Source: Deltaproteobacteria bacterium (lineage in GTDB: Bacteria; Desulfobacterota; Syntrophia; Syntrophales; Smithellaceae). From it: 42,972 nt of DNA. Below the pieces are notes generated by a model that saw only the letters and a program-made list of their open reading frames with translations, was not told where the DNA came from and ran no database searches. Numbering within the stretch: the stretch's first letter is position 1; each line of letters starts with the position of its first letter. Location of the stretch: assembly GCA_012729055.1 (NCBI GenBank), contig JAAYDW010000042.1, positions 1 through 42,972 of the forward strand. Direction: 5' to 3'. Shown here in pieces: positions 27,830 to 34,929 of this stretch. The position numbers were made by a program, and so were the translations under genes.

Positions 27830-27899
27830 CCGATTTTTCTTGCACCGATTTTTGTTGTCTGGAAAAAATTGTGTGGAGCCGCGTGAACTGAAAAATCGG
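27830..27899. repeat. Three CCGATTTTT repeats upstream of esterase 1
   Basis: CCGATTTTT occurs at 27830-27838 and 27845-27853 (15-bp period), and its inverse AAAAATCGG at 27891-27899. They lie 120-195 bp before the esterase 1 start. An operator is possible, but in AT-rich sequence chance is also possible. Of the 336-base gap 27707-28042, only this group, the terminator at 27914 and the inverted repeat at 27972 stand out. Confidence 0.4.
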
Positions 27900-27913
27900 A
27901 AAAATGCAAGATG

Positions 27914-27952
27914 AAAAAAAATAGCCCCGGGCGCCGTAAAAATACCCCGGCT
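27914..27952 (-). terminator. Candidate terminator between the two esterase genes
   Basis: On the minus strand an imperfect stem (AGCCGGG pairing with CCC and GGCT, with a 2-nt bulge) is followed by ATTTTTTTT, eight Ts. It could end the esterase 2 transcript or attenuate read-through into esterase 1. Confidence 0.5.
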
Positions 27953-27971
27953 TTTCGGTAATTTCATCCCT

Positions 27972-28012
27972 GAACGGCGCCGGGGAGCCCACCGGCTTCC
28001 CTGGCGCCGTTC
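27972..28012. repeat. Long inverted repeat (18-bp hairpin) after esterase 2
   Basis: Arms GAACGGCGCC (27972-27981) and GGCGCCGTTC (28003-28012) are perfect. The inner arms GGGGAGCC and GGCTTCCC pair with one G-U. Loop CACC and one bulged base complete an 18-pair hairpin starting 30 nt after the esterase 2 stop. No T-run follows directly, so it may stabilise the 3' end or act together with the terminator-like hairpin about 20 bp further on. Confidence 0.7.
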
Positions 28013-28042
28013 TTCGCCGCAGCGGATAACTCATGATGTCAG

Positions 28043-29914
28043 CTAGAGGCCCTGAATCGTACAGGCCCACCAGGCCGCGGAAAAGGGAACTCCCTTGGCC
28101 GCGGCAATTTCAGCATCGAGGTCGGCGGCGATGATTTCCGTATTTTCGACGGCCAGCACCGCAGCGCCCGGGGTCGCGTCAAACGTCATCACCTTGGGAC
28201 CTCCCGCCGCCGGATCCCATTGCGGCCAGTCGGGCAACCCTGCAGCGGCCGGATTCGGATTCAAGGTTTTTACAAACGCAATCAGATAGTCCATCATCAC
28301 TTCCTGCAGGGCGATGCGCCCGGCTTGATTGACGGCGGTAAAGGAATAATTCCACGAGTCCGATGGCTGACCCTGGAAAAACGGAATATCCATTGAATGG
28401 GCGGCGCCGAAATAGTTTTTAAAGTCCTCCAGCGCGGGATCGCCGCCGCCGGCCCATTTGAAGATAAATCCGTAGACCGGATTGGCGGCATCGTTCGCCT
28501 TGAGCGCCCGGTTGATGTCGTCCACGCCGTTCAGCCTCCATTTGCGCGACCGCAAATCCGTCACGGTCTGATAAAAATCCTTGTCGGCCTGAAGAGGCAG
28601 CACCTGGTCCGCCGTCAGCGCGGGCGGCAGAAAGCCGATCACATTCCAGAGATTGAGCCAGGAATAGGTCCCGGAGGGAATATTGACGCCGGTCTGGGCA
28701 AAGACCATGGTTTTCATTGCGGCGCCATAGAGCGGAGCGAAGTTCTTCCACTCATAGCGCGTGCCGCCGTTGACGACGGGCACTTTATGGTAGTTGCCGG
28801 CGGCGATCGCATCCACCCAGGACGCGTCGCGCACGACACTGCCGTCGCGGATGCCGGTGTGCGACGCCATGGTGCCTGAACCGTCGGCCCCCGTTCCGTC
28901 TCTGCGGCATCGGGCAACGAGCTCGGCGGGCTGACTTTTCAGAAAAGCGCGAATCTGCGCGTTGGTCATGCCGGCGCGCAGAGCGGCGGCCGCTGCCGCG
29001 TCCGGCGCTAATCCGCCGCGAATCAAAAGACCGTCAATTGTGGTGTTGGTCCAGGCATCCGACTCGGCCAGGGTTCTCACATTCATCAAATCCGGACCGG
29101 GCACGCTCTGTGTGAACACACCGCGGAAATTGGCGGGCAGAGGAGACGTGAGCAGACACATGATGTCATGAGCGCCCGCCGACTGGCCTCCCACCACGAC
29201 TCGGGCGGGATCGCCGCCGAACGCGGCAATGTTGTTTTGCACCCAGACCAGCGCCTTCATAATATCGAGGATGCCGTAGTTCCCCGAATTATCCAACGCC
29301 GCCTGGCTGATGCCGGCGTCCACATTGATCGCCGCGGCGGCGTTTTCCCGAAGCGAGGGATGCGTCAAGAATCCCATCGCGTTGAGGCGGTACTGCACAT
29401 AGACCACGATCATGTTGCCGCGCTTGGCTATTTCGGCGCCGTTGTACTGCTTGGCGGAGCCGAAATTATTCGACCCGCCGTGGATATAAACATAGACGGG
29501 AAGATTTTTAGTCCAGGTGCGCGGCGCGTAAATATCGAGATACAGACAATCCTCGCTCCCGATAAAGACATTTTGTGAAAACCACTGCGGCGAGTAAACC
29601 TGCTGCACGCATTCGCTGCAGGGCTGGCTGGCGTCCCGAACGCCGGCCCACGGATCGGGATCCACAGGCGCCATCCATCGCAGGTCGCCCACCGGCGGCT
29701 TGGCGTAGGGAATCCCCTTCCAGACCCAGGCCTCCTCAACGGTGGTTCCCCGGACATCGCCAAACGCGGTGCTGATCGTCCTTTCTTGCGGTAAAAATAC
29801 GATCTGTTCATCCCCGCCGGTGCATCCCGTCATCCAGAATAAAACGGACAGCAAAGCCATCCCTGCCGCAATCAACCGCACTTGCTGGAAACAAAATTTG
29901 ACTTTCTTATGCAT
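28043..29914 (-). CDS. Type-B carboxylesterase, putative lipoprotein (esterase 2)
   Basis: A paralog of the neighbouring esterase, 623 residues. The signal peptide ends in M-T-G-Cys31. The family segments KGIPYAKPPVGDLRW and SEDCLYLDIYAP are shared almost word for word with the neighbour. The nucleophile elbow GQSAG gives Ser245; the likely acid is in TRYEW and the histidine in GAAHSMD. The extra CxxC pair (Cys99, Cys102) is conserved between the two. An insertion after LTHPSLRE lengthens one loop. I chose the ATG at 29914, with GGGAGGGGAG about 5-10 nt upstream; the frame is open 21 codons further but that extension lacks signal-peptide character. Probably controlled by the sigma-54 activator immediately upstream. 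Substrate unknown. Confidence 0.9.
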   Translation of the reverse strand: MHKKVKFCFQQVRLIAAGMALLSVLFWMTGCTGGDEQIVFLPQERTISTAFGDVRGTTVEEAWVWKGIPYAKPPVGDLRWMAPVDPDPWAGVRDASQPCSECVQQVYSPQWFSQNVFIGSEDCLYLDIYAPRTWTKNLPVYVYIHGGSNNFGSAKQYNGAEIAKRGNMIVVYVQYRLNAMGFLTHPSLRENAAAAINVDAGISQAALDNSGNYGILDIMKALVWVQNNIAAFGGDPARVVVGGQSAGAHDIMCLLTSPLPANFRGVFTQSVPGPDLMNVRTLAESDAWTNTTIDGLLIRGGLAPDAAAAAALRAGMTNAQIRAFLKSQPAELVARCRRDGTGADGSGTMASHTGIRDGSVVRDASWVDAIAAGNYHKVPVVNGGTRYEWKNFAPLYGAAMKTMVFAQTGVNIPSGTYSWLNLWNVIGFLPPALTADQVLPLQADKDFYQTVTDLRSRKWRLNGVDDINRALKANDAANPVYGFIFKWAGGGDPALEDFKNYFGAAHSMDIPFFQGQPSDSWNYSFTAVNQAGRIALQEVMMDYLIAFVKTLNPNPAAAGLPDWPQWDPAAGGPKVMTFDATPGAAVLAVENTEIIAADLDAEIAAAKGVPFSAAWWACTIQGL

Positions 29915-30030
29915 GATTTCTCCCCTCCCTGTTCCTGAAATGGATGCCTGACTGCCCGATGATTTGCTTCCGCTCACCGGATTCCCGAAAACCCACGAAA
30001 CTTTTTCAGATGATTTAAACCGAATGGACT

Positions 30031-30046
30031 TACAGGATACATGCCA
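30031..30046 (-). promoter_or_regulatory. Weak sigma-54-like promoter ahead of esterase 2
   Basis: On the minus strand TGGCATGTATCCTGTA matches the sigma-54 consensus well at -24 (TGGCAt). At -12 the invariant GC reads GT. The GG and G are 10 bp apart as required. It lies about 85-120 bp downstream of the paired dyads and about 115 nt before the esterase 2 ATG. Confidence 0.35.
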
Positions 30047-30123
30047 AAACTCACCGGCAGTTTTTTAATAAACAGCAGTGATATCTTATTCTTGCATTAG
30101 GGCGGCAGGGAGAGACGGATGAT

Positions 30124-30176
30124 GTGTGTGACATGGCACACATTTACAGGCCACACCACTGAGACATGTCACACAC
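30124..30176. promoter_or_regulatory. Paired dyads, probable activator binding sites (UAS)
   Basis: Two copies of a 12-mer, TGTGACATGGCA (30127-30138) and TGAGACATGTCA (30160-30171), differ at two positions, are themselves near-palindromic, and lie 33 bp (about three helical turns) apart. Overlapping them, GTGTGTGACATG (30124-30135) and CATGTCACACAC (30165-30176) form a perfect 12-bp inverted repeat. This is the layout of tandem enhancer sites for hexameric sigma-54 activators. A terminator role for the regulator gene is less likely because no T-run follows. Confidence 0.65.
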
Positions 30177-30183
30177 GTCCTTA

Positions 30184-31917
30184 TCAGGTGGGATTGACGG
30201 AGCTATTCTTTTCGATTTTTCGATAAACGGTGCGCCGGTTAATCCCGAGCAGACGGGCCGCCTCGGTTTTATTGCCGCCCGTTTTATGGAGAGCCTTCAC
30301 GATATCCTCGCGCGCCGTGGTCTTGCCGGCAATTCGCAAGCTTCTGACCTTGCTTTTTTCGGTTTCGATAGGATCGTTGATGGCCGCCGGCAAATGTTCC
30401 GGACTGATCATCTGCCCGCGGCATAAGATAAAGGCGTGCTCAATCGCATGCTCCAGCTCCCGAACATTACCGGGCCACGAATACTGCATGAACCGGTCCA
30501 GCACGTCTTCCGTCACGCCGTCGATGTGCTTGCTGAATTTTTCATTGAAGATCTGACGGAAATGATCGACCAGCAGCGGCAAATCCTCCATGCGTTCGCG
30601 CAGCGGCGGAAGAGGAACCTCCACCACCATCAGCCGGTAATACAGGTCTTCGCGGAATTCGCCCCGGCGGACCTTTTCCTTGAGATTGCGGTTGGTGCAG
30701 GCGATCACCCGCACGTTCGCTTTACGGGGAAAAGACTCGCCTACCCGTTCAAACACCTTTTCCTGGAGAACCCGCAGCAGTTTGAGCTGAATCAGGGGGG
30801 AAACCTCTCCGATCTCATCGAGCATGATGGTCCCGCCGTCGGCCGCTTCAAACCGCCCCTGCTTGTCTTTGACCGCGCCGGTAAACGCCCCGCGCACGTG
30901 ACCGAAGAGTTCGCTTTCCAGAAGGCTTTCCGCCAGAGCCGAACAGTTGACGGTCACAAAGGGACGGAAAGCGCGCTGACCCGTGTAATGCAGCGCCTTG
31001 GCCACGAGCTCCTTGCCCGTTCCGCTTTCTCCGGTGACCAGCACCGTGGTTTCCAGGCTCGCCAGGTCTTCGAGCAGACTGTAAATATCCTGCATCTTCC
31101 GGCTGCGGCCGACGATGTTCTGAAACGTGTGGCGTTCGCGCAGGTTTCTTTCCAGATCACTTAGGCGGGTGATGTCGCGGATCACCAGCACGGCGCCGGC
31201 GAATTCCCCCTGATGGTCCAGAAGCGGCGTGCTGTTGACGCTGACGAGCTGCCGGCAGCGGTTCTGGTGGTCGCATTCGATGCGGTAATCGGAAACCGAC
31301 ATCTTTTGTTCCAACGTCTGCCGCAGAACTTCGCAGCAGGCCCGATTGCACTGCTCCAGGCATTCGGAAAAGATTTTTCCTCCGATCCGCCGGGTGTTGA
31401 CGCCGCAAATCTTTTCCGTAGACTGATTGGCCTCGATGACCCGCAGATTCAGATCCACCGTGATGATGGCGTCTTTGACGCTGGCAAAAATGGCGTTGAG
31501 CCTGCGGCGCTGATCGTCGAGCTTCTGCCGGGACTCCTCGCGGTCCGTCACATCCCGCTGCACTGCCCGGAATCCGCTGATCCGGTCATCCTGATCGCGG
31601 ATGACCGACACGGAATCCTCCACAATGCGGCGCGCGCCGTCCTTGCGGATGATGTCGTGCGTGAAGCGGCCGGGCATTCCCGTCCGATAGACCTGGTTAT
31701 ACGCCTGGCGCAGGAATTTTGCGCCTTCCGGATCGATATAGGTGCGGTAATTGGACCCCAGAATTTCTTCCCGGGTGTACCCCCACAACCGGCAACCGGC
31801 GTCGTTGATAAAGGTCAGATTGCCCTTGAGATCCGTTTCCCCGACGCCGTCCTCAATCTCGTTGATGATCGTCTGGTAATGGCGAATGGATTCGTCGGAC
31901 GTCTGCTTGGTGTCCAT
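30184..31917 (-). CDS. Sigma-54-dependent transcriptional activator, PAS-PAS-AAA+-Fis
   Basis: A 577-residue bacterial enhancer-binding protein without a receiver domain. Two PAS sensor domains come first (about residues 12-128 and 138-255). The second has a cysteine group, C186, C190, C194 and C195. The AAA+ ATPase follows (about 265-495), with Walker A GESGTGKE at 296-303, the sigma-54 contact loop GAFTGA at 343-348 and Walker B DEIG. A Fis-type helix-turn-helix lies near the C-terminus (NKTEAARLLGINRRTVYRKI). It should sense a small molecule or redox state directly. I use the ATG at 31917; the frame extends 19 codons further to a TTG. It lies upstream of the two esterases on the same strand, so they are its likely targets. 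Confidence 0.93.
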   Translation of the reverse strand: MDTKQTSDESIRHYQTIINEIEDGVGETDLKGNLTFINDAGCRLWGYTREEILGSNYRTYIDPEGAKFLRQAYNQVYRTGMPGRFTHDIIRKDGARRIVEDSVSVIRDQDDRISGFRAVQRDVTDREESRQKLDDQRRRLNAIFASVKDAIITVDLNLRVIEANQSTEKICGVNTRRIGGKIFSECLEQCNRACCEVLRQTLEQKMSVSDYRIECDHQNRCRQLVSVNSTPLLDHQGEFAGAVLVIRDITRLSDLERNLRERHTFQNIVGRSRKMQDIYSLLEDLASLETTVLVTGESGTGKELVAKALHYTGQRAFRPFVTVNCSALAESLLESELFGHVRGAFTGAVKDKQGRFEAADGGTIMLDEIGEVSPLIQLKLLRVLQEKVFERVGESFPRKANVRVIACTNRNLKEKVRRGEFREDLYYRLMVVEVPLPPLRERMEDLPLLVDHFRQIFNEKFSKHIDGVTEDVLDRFMQYSWPGNVRELEHAIEHAFILCRGQMISPEHLPAAINDPIETEKSKVRSLRIAGKTTAREDIVKALHKTGGNKTEAARLLGINRRTVYRKIEKNSSVNPT

Positions 31918-32020
31918 CGGCGCTATACACCCCCGACACTTAAAAAAGCGTTTAAATCGACATTTGAAGATCAACCCGTGTGAGGTGACTATAGGAAATC
32001 AGCCTCGGACTGTCAACCGG

Positions 32021-32045
32021 AAAAACTCCCGCCCGGCATCCGGGC
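32021..32045 (-). terminator. Possible terminator after the CDF transporter
   Basis: On the minus strand a perfect 6-bp stem (GCCCGG-ATG-CCGGGC) is followed by GGGAG and five Ts, 62 nt after the transporter stop. The 189-base gap to the regulator shows no convincing regulator promoter. Confidence 0.4.
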
Positions 32046-32106
32046 CGCACGATTGCCGCCGGAGGAGAAAAGGCACAGCAAGGAGAGAAGGCGGTACGCG
32101 CCTTCG

Positions 32107-33084
32107 TTAAACGCTCTGTCCGCCCCGGGCGAGCTCTTTTTGCCGTCGTCGGTCTTCGGGCAAAAGACAACCGGTCCGGCAGAGCTCCGTGCAGTTCCCG
32201 TCGCAAGGCTCAATGTGGATGGTGACGCTCGTTGCCGGAAATCTTTCCAGGATGTCCCGTTTGAAGCGCTTCGTAATGTCGTGCGAATCCGTCACCGTCA
32301 TCAGCGGATCCACCTTGATATGAAATTCGACGAACCGGAAATGGCCGGCCTTGCGGGTTTTCAGCAGATGGTAACCGTGCACCTGCGGCCGGCGGCCGAC
32401 TATCAGGCTGCGGATCCACTGCTCTTCCTCGGGGGGCAGTTTTTCATCGAGGAGATCGCCCATCGCCTTGACGGTCAAATCGTAAGCCGCCTTTAAAATA
32501 AACACGGCGACGAAAATCGCCGCTGCCGGATCCAGCCAGTGAATGCGCGGATCGGCAAAGAAGAAATGGCCGACCCAGATGATTCCCAGGCTGATCATAA
32601 CGCCCAGAGAGGTATAGACATCGGTCCGCAGGTGCCAGGCATCCGCCTGCAGGGCCAGTGAATCCGTCTCGCGTCCCACGGCAAACAGCTTCCGGGATAC
32701 AAAAAAATTCATGCCCGCGGAAATTCCCATAACAACCACGCCCCAGCCGGGCGCGCCGAGTTCTTCGGTGGACATCAGCTTTTTGAGCGCCTCCAGAATA
32801 ATCCAGAAAGCCGCGACAAAAATCAGCGCCGCCTCAATGAGGCCGGAGATACTTTCAAACTTGCCGTGGCCGAAAGGATGGTCCTCATCCGCCGGGCGGC
32901 CTGATTTTCTGACGGAAAACATTGCGATGAGGGCCGCCAGCAGATCCATGGCCGAATGAATGGCTTCGGAAAGAATGGAAACGGAACCGATGAACGCGCC
33001 GGCGACGATTTTCAAAACCACCAGAATGGAATTGGAGACAACGGACAATGTCGCCACCTGCTCTTTGCGCCGTTGCATGGACAT
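32107..33084 (-). CDS. Cation diffusion facilitator (CDF) metal exporter
   Basis: A 325-residue inner-membrane transporter of divalent metals (Zn, Fe, Mn, Co or Cd), working by proton antiport in the family. Six membrane helices fill about residues 15-205. The transport-site motifs are HxxxD in helix 2 (SEAIHSAMDL) and its partner in helix 5 (LQADAWHLRTD). The loop HPFGHGKFE is diagnostic of CDF proteins. The cytoplasmic ferredoxin-like domain follows (about 210-290) and ends with HIEP. An extra C-terminal tail has four cysteines at i+4 spacing (C294, C298, C302, C306). ATG with GGGAGGGG about 7 nt upstream. Metal specificity cannot be told. Confidence 0.93.
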   Translation of the reverse strand: MSMQRRKEQVATLSVVSNSILVVLKIVAGAFIGSVSILSEAIHSAMDLLAALIAMFSVRKSGRPADEDHPFGHGKFESISGLIEAALIFVAAFWIILEALKKLMSTEELGAPGWGVVVMGISAGMNFFVSRKLFAVGRETDSLALQADAWHLRTDVYTSLGVMISLGIIWVGHFFFADPRIHWLDPAAAIFVAVFILKAAYDLTVKAMGDLLDEKLPPEEEQWIRSLIVGRRPQVHGYHLLKTRKAGHFRFVEFHIKVDPLMTVTDSHDITKRFKRDILERFPATSVTIHIEPCDGNCTELCRTGCLLPEDRRRQKELARGGQSV

Positions 33085-33215
33085 TCAGGCCCCTCCCTGT
33101 CGTTTGTTTTTTCCCATATCACGACCGGTGGACGATTGCCCGACAATTTTTACGGCGCGCGGAAAACGGATTTTCTGGGCACGAATCCGAAATTGTGGTA
33201 CGAAGCGCGATCAGA

Positions 33216-34304
33216 ATGGACGAAAAACTTTTAATGCACCGATTGAATATTTCCCGCCGGGACTGGCAAGACTGGCGCTGGCAGCTGCAGAACCGAGTCA
33301 CGACCCTGCCGGGCCTGGCTCAATATCTGAAGCTACCGGCCGCCGCGCCACGCGATCTGCGTCCCGTCCTCAGAGCCTATCCCCTGGCCGTCACACCATA
33401 TTATTTGTCCCTCATCGACCCGGACGTCGAGGCGGATCCGCTGGCCCGGCAGTGCCTTCCGGATGTTCGGGAAGCGGCTTTTTCCAACGCCGGCTCGGCC
33501 GATCCGCTCGATGAAGACGGCCGCATGCCGGTTTCGAACCTGATCCACCGCTACCCCGACCGGGTGCTGGCGATGGTGACAAGGAACTGCGCGGTTTACT
33601 GCCGGCACTGCAACCGCAAGCGTCTCTGGAAGACGCGGGAGACCGCCGGCTTCAGAAACCGCCTTGCGGCCATGGTCCGCTACGTCACAACTGCGCCGCA
33701 GGTGAGGGAGGTCATCCTGTCCGGCGGAGATCCGCTGATGTACGACGACAGCAGGCTGGAAGCCCTCCTCGCCGCGTTTAAAGCCGTTCCGCATGTCGAA
33801 GTCCTGCGCATCGGCAGCCGCATGCCCGTCGTGCTGCCGATGCGCATCACAAAAGACCTCTGCCGGATGCTCCGGCGCTACCGGCCCCTGTGGCTGAACA
33901 CACAGTTTAATCACCCGGCCGAAATCACGAAAGACACGGCGCGCGCCTGCGCCATGCTGCTCGAGGCCGGCATTCCGGTGTCCAACCAGTCGGTGCTGCT
34001 CCAAGGCGTGAACGATTCGCCGGAGGTCATGCGCCGCCTGCTGCACGGGCTGCAAAAGATATCCGTCCGTCCTTACTATCTTTTTCATTGCGAACCGGTC
34101 CGCGGCTGCATGCATCTGCGCACGTCCGTCTCCGCGGGTCTGGCCCTCATGGAAGCGCTGCGCAGGGACTGTTCGGGGCTTGCCCTGCCGCAGTATGTCG
34201 CCGATCTTCCCGGCGAGGCGGGAAAAGTTCCCCTGCTGTGCCTGTCGGAGACGCTGAAAAATGATTTACGAAAACATCAAGATTTTTTTGACAATTTCGA
34301 ATAA
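33216..34304 (+). CDS. epmB: EF-P-associated lysine 2,3-aminomutase EpmB (KamA family)
   Basis: A radical SAM/PLP enzyme expected to convert alpha-lysine to (R)-beta-lysine for EF-P modification. The cluster motif CAVYCRHCNRKR (CxxxCxxC) lies at about residues 127-138. The glycine-rich SAM segment LSGGDPLMYDD follows, and the KamA-family stretches RIGSRMPVVLP, SNQSVLLQGVND and PYYLFHCEPVRG are clear. At 362 aa it is close to E. coli EpmB (342) and shorter than clostridial lysine 2,3-aminomutase (416). The ribosome site is weak at the ATG used; another ATG lies six codons later. The efp and epmA genes directly downstream make this assignment strong. Confidence 0.93.
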   Translation: MDEKLLMHRLNISRRDWQDWRWQLQNRVTTLPGLAQYLKLPAAAPRDLRPVLRAYPLAVTPYYLSLIDPDVEADPLARQCLPDVREAAFSNAGSADPLDEDGRMPVSNLIHRYPDRVLAMVTRNCAVYCRHCNRKRLWKTRETAGFRNRLAAMVRYVTTAPQVREVILSGGDPLMYDDSRLEALLAAFKAVPHVEVLRIGSRMPVVLPMRITKDLCRMLRRYRPLWLNTQFNHPAEITKDTARACAMLLEAGIPVSNQSVLLQGVNDSPEVMRRLLHGLQKISVRPYYLFHCEPVRGCMHLRTSVSAGLALMEALRRDCSGLALPQYVADLPGEAGKVPLLCLSETLKNDLRKHQDFFDNFE

Positions 34305-34365
34305 TTGGATTAGGAAGAACGTCAAACAAATCCCAACGCTGTAAGGATGAGGAGAAAGACTTTTT

Positions 34366-34929
34366 ATGTACACCGCCAGTGATTTAAGAAAGGGGCTGCG
34401 CCTGAAAATCGACAGCGATCCCTATGTGATCACCGAGTTCAACTTCGTCAAGCCCGGCAAGGGCCAGGCGCTTTACCGCTGCCGGCTGAAGAACATGCTC
34501 AACGGCAGCCAGTTCGAACGCACCTTCCGGTCCGTCGATGTTTTTGAACCGGCCGATCTGCGTGAAAAGAAGATGCAGTATCTTTATAAGGAAGGCGACA
34601 AATACTGCTTCATGGACAATGAAAACTACGAGCAGGTTTATCTGTCGGAAGACCAGGTGGGCGACGCGGTCAACTTCATGACCGACAACATCGAAGTCGA
34701 AATTCTGCTCTTTGAAGACCGGCCTATCGGGCTCAGCCTGCCCAATTTCGTCGAGCTGGTCGTCACCGAGTCCGAACCCTGGGCTAAAGGCGACACGGTT
34801 TCCGGCGCCACCAAGCCGGTCAAGGTACAGACGGGCTATACGATCCTGGTGCCGACCTTCATCACCGAAGGAGAAAAAATCCGCATCGACACGCGCACGG
34901 GAGAGTACCTGACCCGCGTGAAGGGATGA
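34366..34929 (+). CDS. efp: Elongation factor P
   Basis: EF-P binds ribosomes stalled on polyproline runs and speeds peptide-bond formation. The 187-residue protein has the three-barrel layout. The N-terminal KOW-like domain carries the modification loop KPGKGQA, with the target lysine at residue 32, equivalent to E. coli K34. The C-terminal OB domain contains GDTVSGATKPVKVQTGYTI and the end signature TGEYLTRV. An AGGAG-containing site precedes the ATG. It lies between the two genes that make and attach beta-lysine, and its stop overlaps the epmA start. Confidence 0.98.
   Translation: MYTASDLRKGLRLKIDSDPYVITEFNFVKPGKGQALYRCRLKNMLNGSQFERTFRSVDVFEPADLREKKMQYLYKEGDKYCFMDNENYEQVYLSEDQVGDAVNFMTDNIEVEILLFEDRPIGLSLPNFVELVVTESEPWAKGDTVSGATKPVKVQTGYTILVPTFITEGEKIRIDTRTGEYLTRVKG

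Noticed and set aside
30124-30176. Reading the 12-bp inverted repeat as the regulator's terminator
   Set aside because: The loop would be 29 nt and no T-run follows on the minus strand; the internal tandem 12-mers fit protein binding sites better.
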